From the NCBI RefSeq assembly GCF_031834595.1, contig NZ_CP115541.1, forward strand, positions 1,054,001 through 1,118,000: a DNA stretch of 64,000 nt, in the 5' to 3' direction. Below are positions 62,828 to 64,000 of the stretch, piece by piece. The notes under the pieces were generated by a model. The model searched no databases and was not told the DNA's origin. It was given only the letters and a program-made list of their open reading frames with translations. Source of the DNA: Stenotrophomonas oahuensis. GTDB lineage: Bacteria; Pseudomonadota; Gammaproteobacteria; Xanthomonadales; Xanthomonadaceae. The translations under genes were made by a program, and so were the position numbers. How positions within the stretch are numbered: the stretch's first letter is position 1; each line of letters begins with the position of its first letter.

Positions 62828-64000
62828 ATGAACTACCGTATTGGCAGTAGTGTTCAGGCCCCAAAAGCGATAACGCCATTGGCATCTGCAGTGATGGTGG
62901 CCCTGGCCACCGCGCTGCTGGCCGCCAGCCCCGGCGCGGCGGCACAGGACAGCAGCACACAGGGAAGCTCGGCCACCACGCTGGACACCGTTTCAGTGCT
63001 GGGCAGCCGCACCAAACCCCGTACCGTCTCGTCGTCGGCCGTGCCGATCGACATCATCAGCGGAGAGGAATTCCGCAACCAGGGCGCCACCGATGCGCTG
63101 GACCAGCTGAAAGTGCTGGTGCCCTCCTTTAATGTCAGCACCATTCCCATCGATGACGCCGCCAGCCTGGTGCGTCCGGCCAACCTGCGTGGCCTGCCGC
63201 CGGATAACACTCTGCTGCTGGTCAACGGCAAGCGCTTCCATCGCTCCGCGGTGATCACCTTCCTCGGTCATGGCCTGTCCGACGGTGCGCAGGGGCCGGA
63301 CCTGTCAGTGTTCCCGTCACTGGCACTGGAGCAGGTGGATGTGCTCCGTGATGGCGCAGCGGCGCAGTACGGCTCGGATGCCATCGCCGGCGTGCTCAAC
63401 TTCGGTTTGAAGAAGCTGCGCGAAGGCGGTACCGCCGAAGTCTTCACCGGCAAATACTACGAAGGCGACGGCCTGACCACCCAGTACTCGGCGCAGATCG
63501 GCCTGCCGCTCACCGAGCATGGCTTTGCGACCTTCACCGCCGAGTGGCGCAAGGCCGACGACACCTCGCGCAGCGTGCAGCGCGATGATGCCGCCGCGAC
63601 TGCCGCTGCCGGCTATCCGGAAGTGAATGACCCGGCGCAGATCTGGGGTTCGCCGAAGGTGGACGACGACTTCAAGTTCGTCGCCAACCTGGGCCTGACC
63701 ACCGAGAGCGTGGACTTCTATCTGTTCGGCAACTACGCCAAGCGCGAAGTCGACGGCGGCTTCTACTACCGCGACCCGACCTCGCGCTCGGGCGTTTACT
63801 CCAACGACGGTGGCGAGACCCTGCTGGTCGGCAATCTGACCGGCGCGGGCACCTGCCCGACCATCGCCCTGCGCGATCCGTCCGGCAATCTCCTGCCTTA
63901 CGCTGGCGTCGCCGCCGCTGTGGGCGCACTGCCGGCCAACTGCTTCACCTTCCTCTCCAGCCTGCCGGGCGGCTTCACCCCACGCTTTGGCGGCGAACTC
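62828..64000 (+). CDS. TonB-dependent receptor (N-terminal part)
   Basis: Open to the right edge; 391 residues are visible from the ATG at 62828 (AAGG at 8 bases; an ATG at 62824 in another frame ends quickly). Long signal region to about residue 40 (AAAQ-D), then a TonB-box-like TLDTVSVLGSR. The plug domain shows VPIDIISGEEFRNQGATDALDQL, RGLPPDNTLLLVNGKR and LEQVDVLRDGAAAQYGSDAIAGVLNF; barrel strands begin after. It resembles the large xanthomonad receptors for carbohydrates or other organic nutrients rather than siderophore receptors. Divergent from the MarR-GNAT gene. Confidence 0.92.
   Translation, partial: MNYRIGSSVQAPKAITPLASAVMVALATALLAASPGAAAQDSSTQGSSATTLDTVSVLGSRTKPRTVSSSAVPIDIISGEEFRNQGATDALDQLKVLVPSFNVSTIPIDDAASLVRPANLRGLPPDNTLLLVNGKRFHRSAVITFLGHGLSDGAQGPDLSVFPSLALEQVDVLRDGAAAQYGSDAIAGVLNFGLKKLREGGTAEVFTGKYYEGDGLTTQYSAQIGLPLTEHGFATFTAEWRKADDTSRSVQRDDAAATAAAGYPEVNDPAQIWGSPKVDDDFKFVANLGLTTESVDFYLFGNYAKREVDGGFYYRDPTSRSGVYSNDGGETLLVGNLTGAGTCPTIALRDPSGNLLPYAGVAAAVGALPANCFTFLSSLPGGFTPRFGGEL

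Overview
The window looks like a chromosomal piece of a Stenotrophomonas-type Xanthomonadaceae. The evidence is high G+C coding sequence, the xanthomonad order def / LysM gene / dprA / smg / GYF_2 genes / topA / tsaC, and many short palindromes headed by GTAG. Those palindromes resemble the SMAG (GTAG) repeats described in Stenotrophomonas maltophilia. There are no rRNA or tRNA genes, CRISPR arrays, insertion sequences or prophage genes that I can see. Genus-level assignment is inference; I could not search a database.

Layout. 0-8.4 kb: translation, DNA-uptake and topology genes (def, LysM protein, dprA, smg, two GYF_2-domain membrane proteins, topA, tsaC). 8.4-16.3 kb: two DUF4124-like secreted proteins, an SDR, a small lipoprotein, sppA, a MATE exporter, and a sigma-factor-like membrane protein coupled to a DUF3106 protein. 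16.3-21.9 kb: priA behind two inverted consensus DnaA boxes, a GST, a NYN/LOTUS protein and ndh. 21.9-25.3 kb: a patch of small hypothetical genes, several exported (lipoproteins, NTF2-like, DUF2750), and a GIY-YIG protein. 25.35-33.8 kb: a tandem glycine riboswitch ahead of a UPF0126/TRIC-type gene, then an MdtABC-like RND operon. 33.8-38.6 kb: DAHP synthase with a leader-peptide attenuator, a serine hydrolase, and groESL with heat-shock control sites. 38.7-48.6 kb: secreted endonuclease I, cutA-dsbD-tlpA, and a Fur-box-preceded TonB receptor with a PepSY/flavodoxin reductase. 48.6-57.4 kb: a chemoreceptor with a FliA-type promoter and an ECF41-type sigma factor locus (sigma-region-4-only ORF, LysR, two related SDRs, Ohr/OsmC, bestrophin-like channel, exported cupin). 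57.4-64 kb: M23 peptidase and S15/CocE-type hydrolase, a zinc-ribbon protein, LysR, a MarR-GNAT fusion, and the start of a large TonB-dependent receptor that runs off the window.

How they work together. Several units carry their own readable control logic: aromatic amino-acid attenuation of DAHP synthase, glycine sensing for a probable glycine channel, sigma-32 plus CIRCE-like control of groESL, Fur control of iron uptake and reduction, sigma-28 control of a chemoreceptor, and a textbook ECF41 promoter inside the ECF41 locus. Stems of the GTAG repeats sit directly at gene ends, and in six genes the first four bases of a repeat supply the stop codon.
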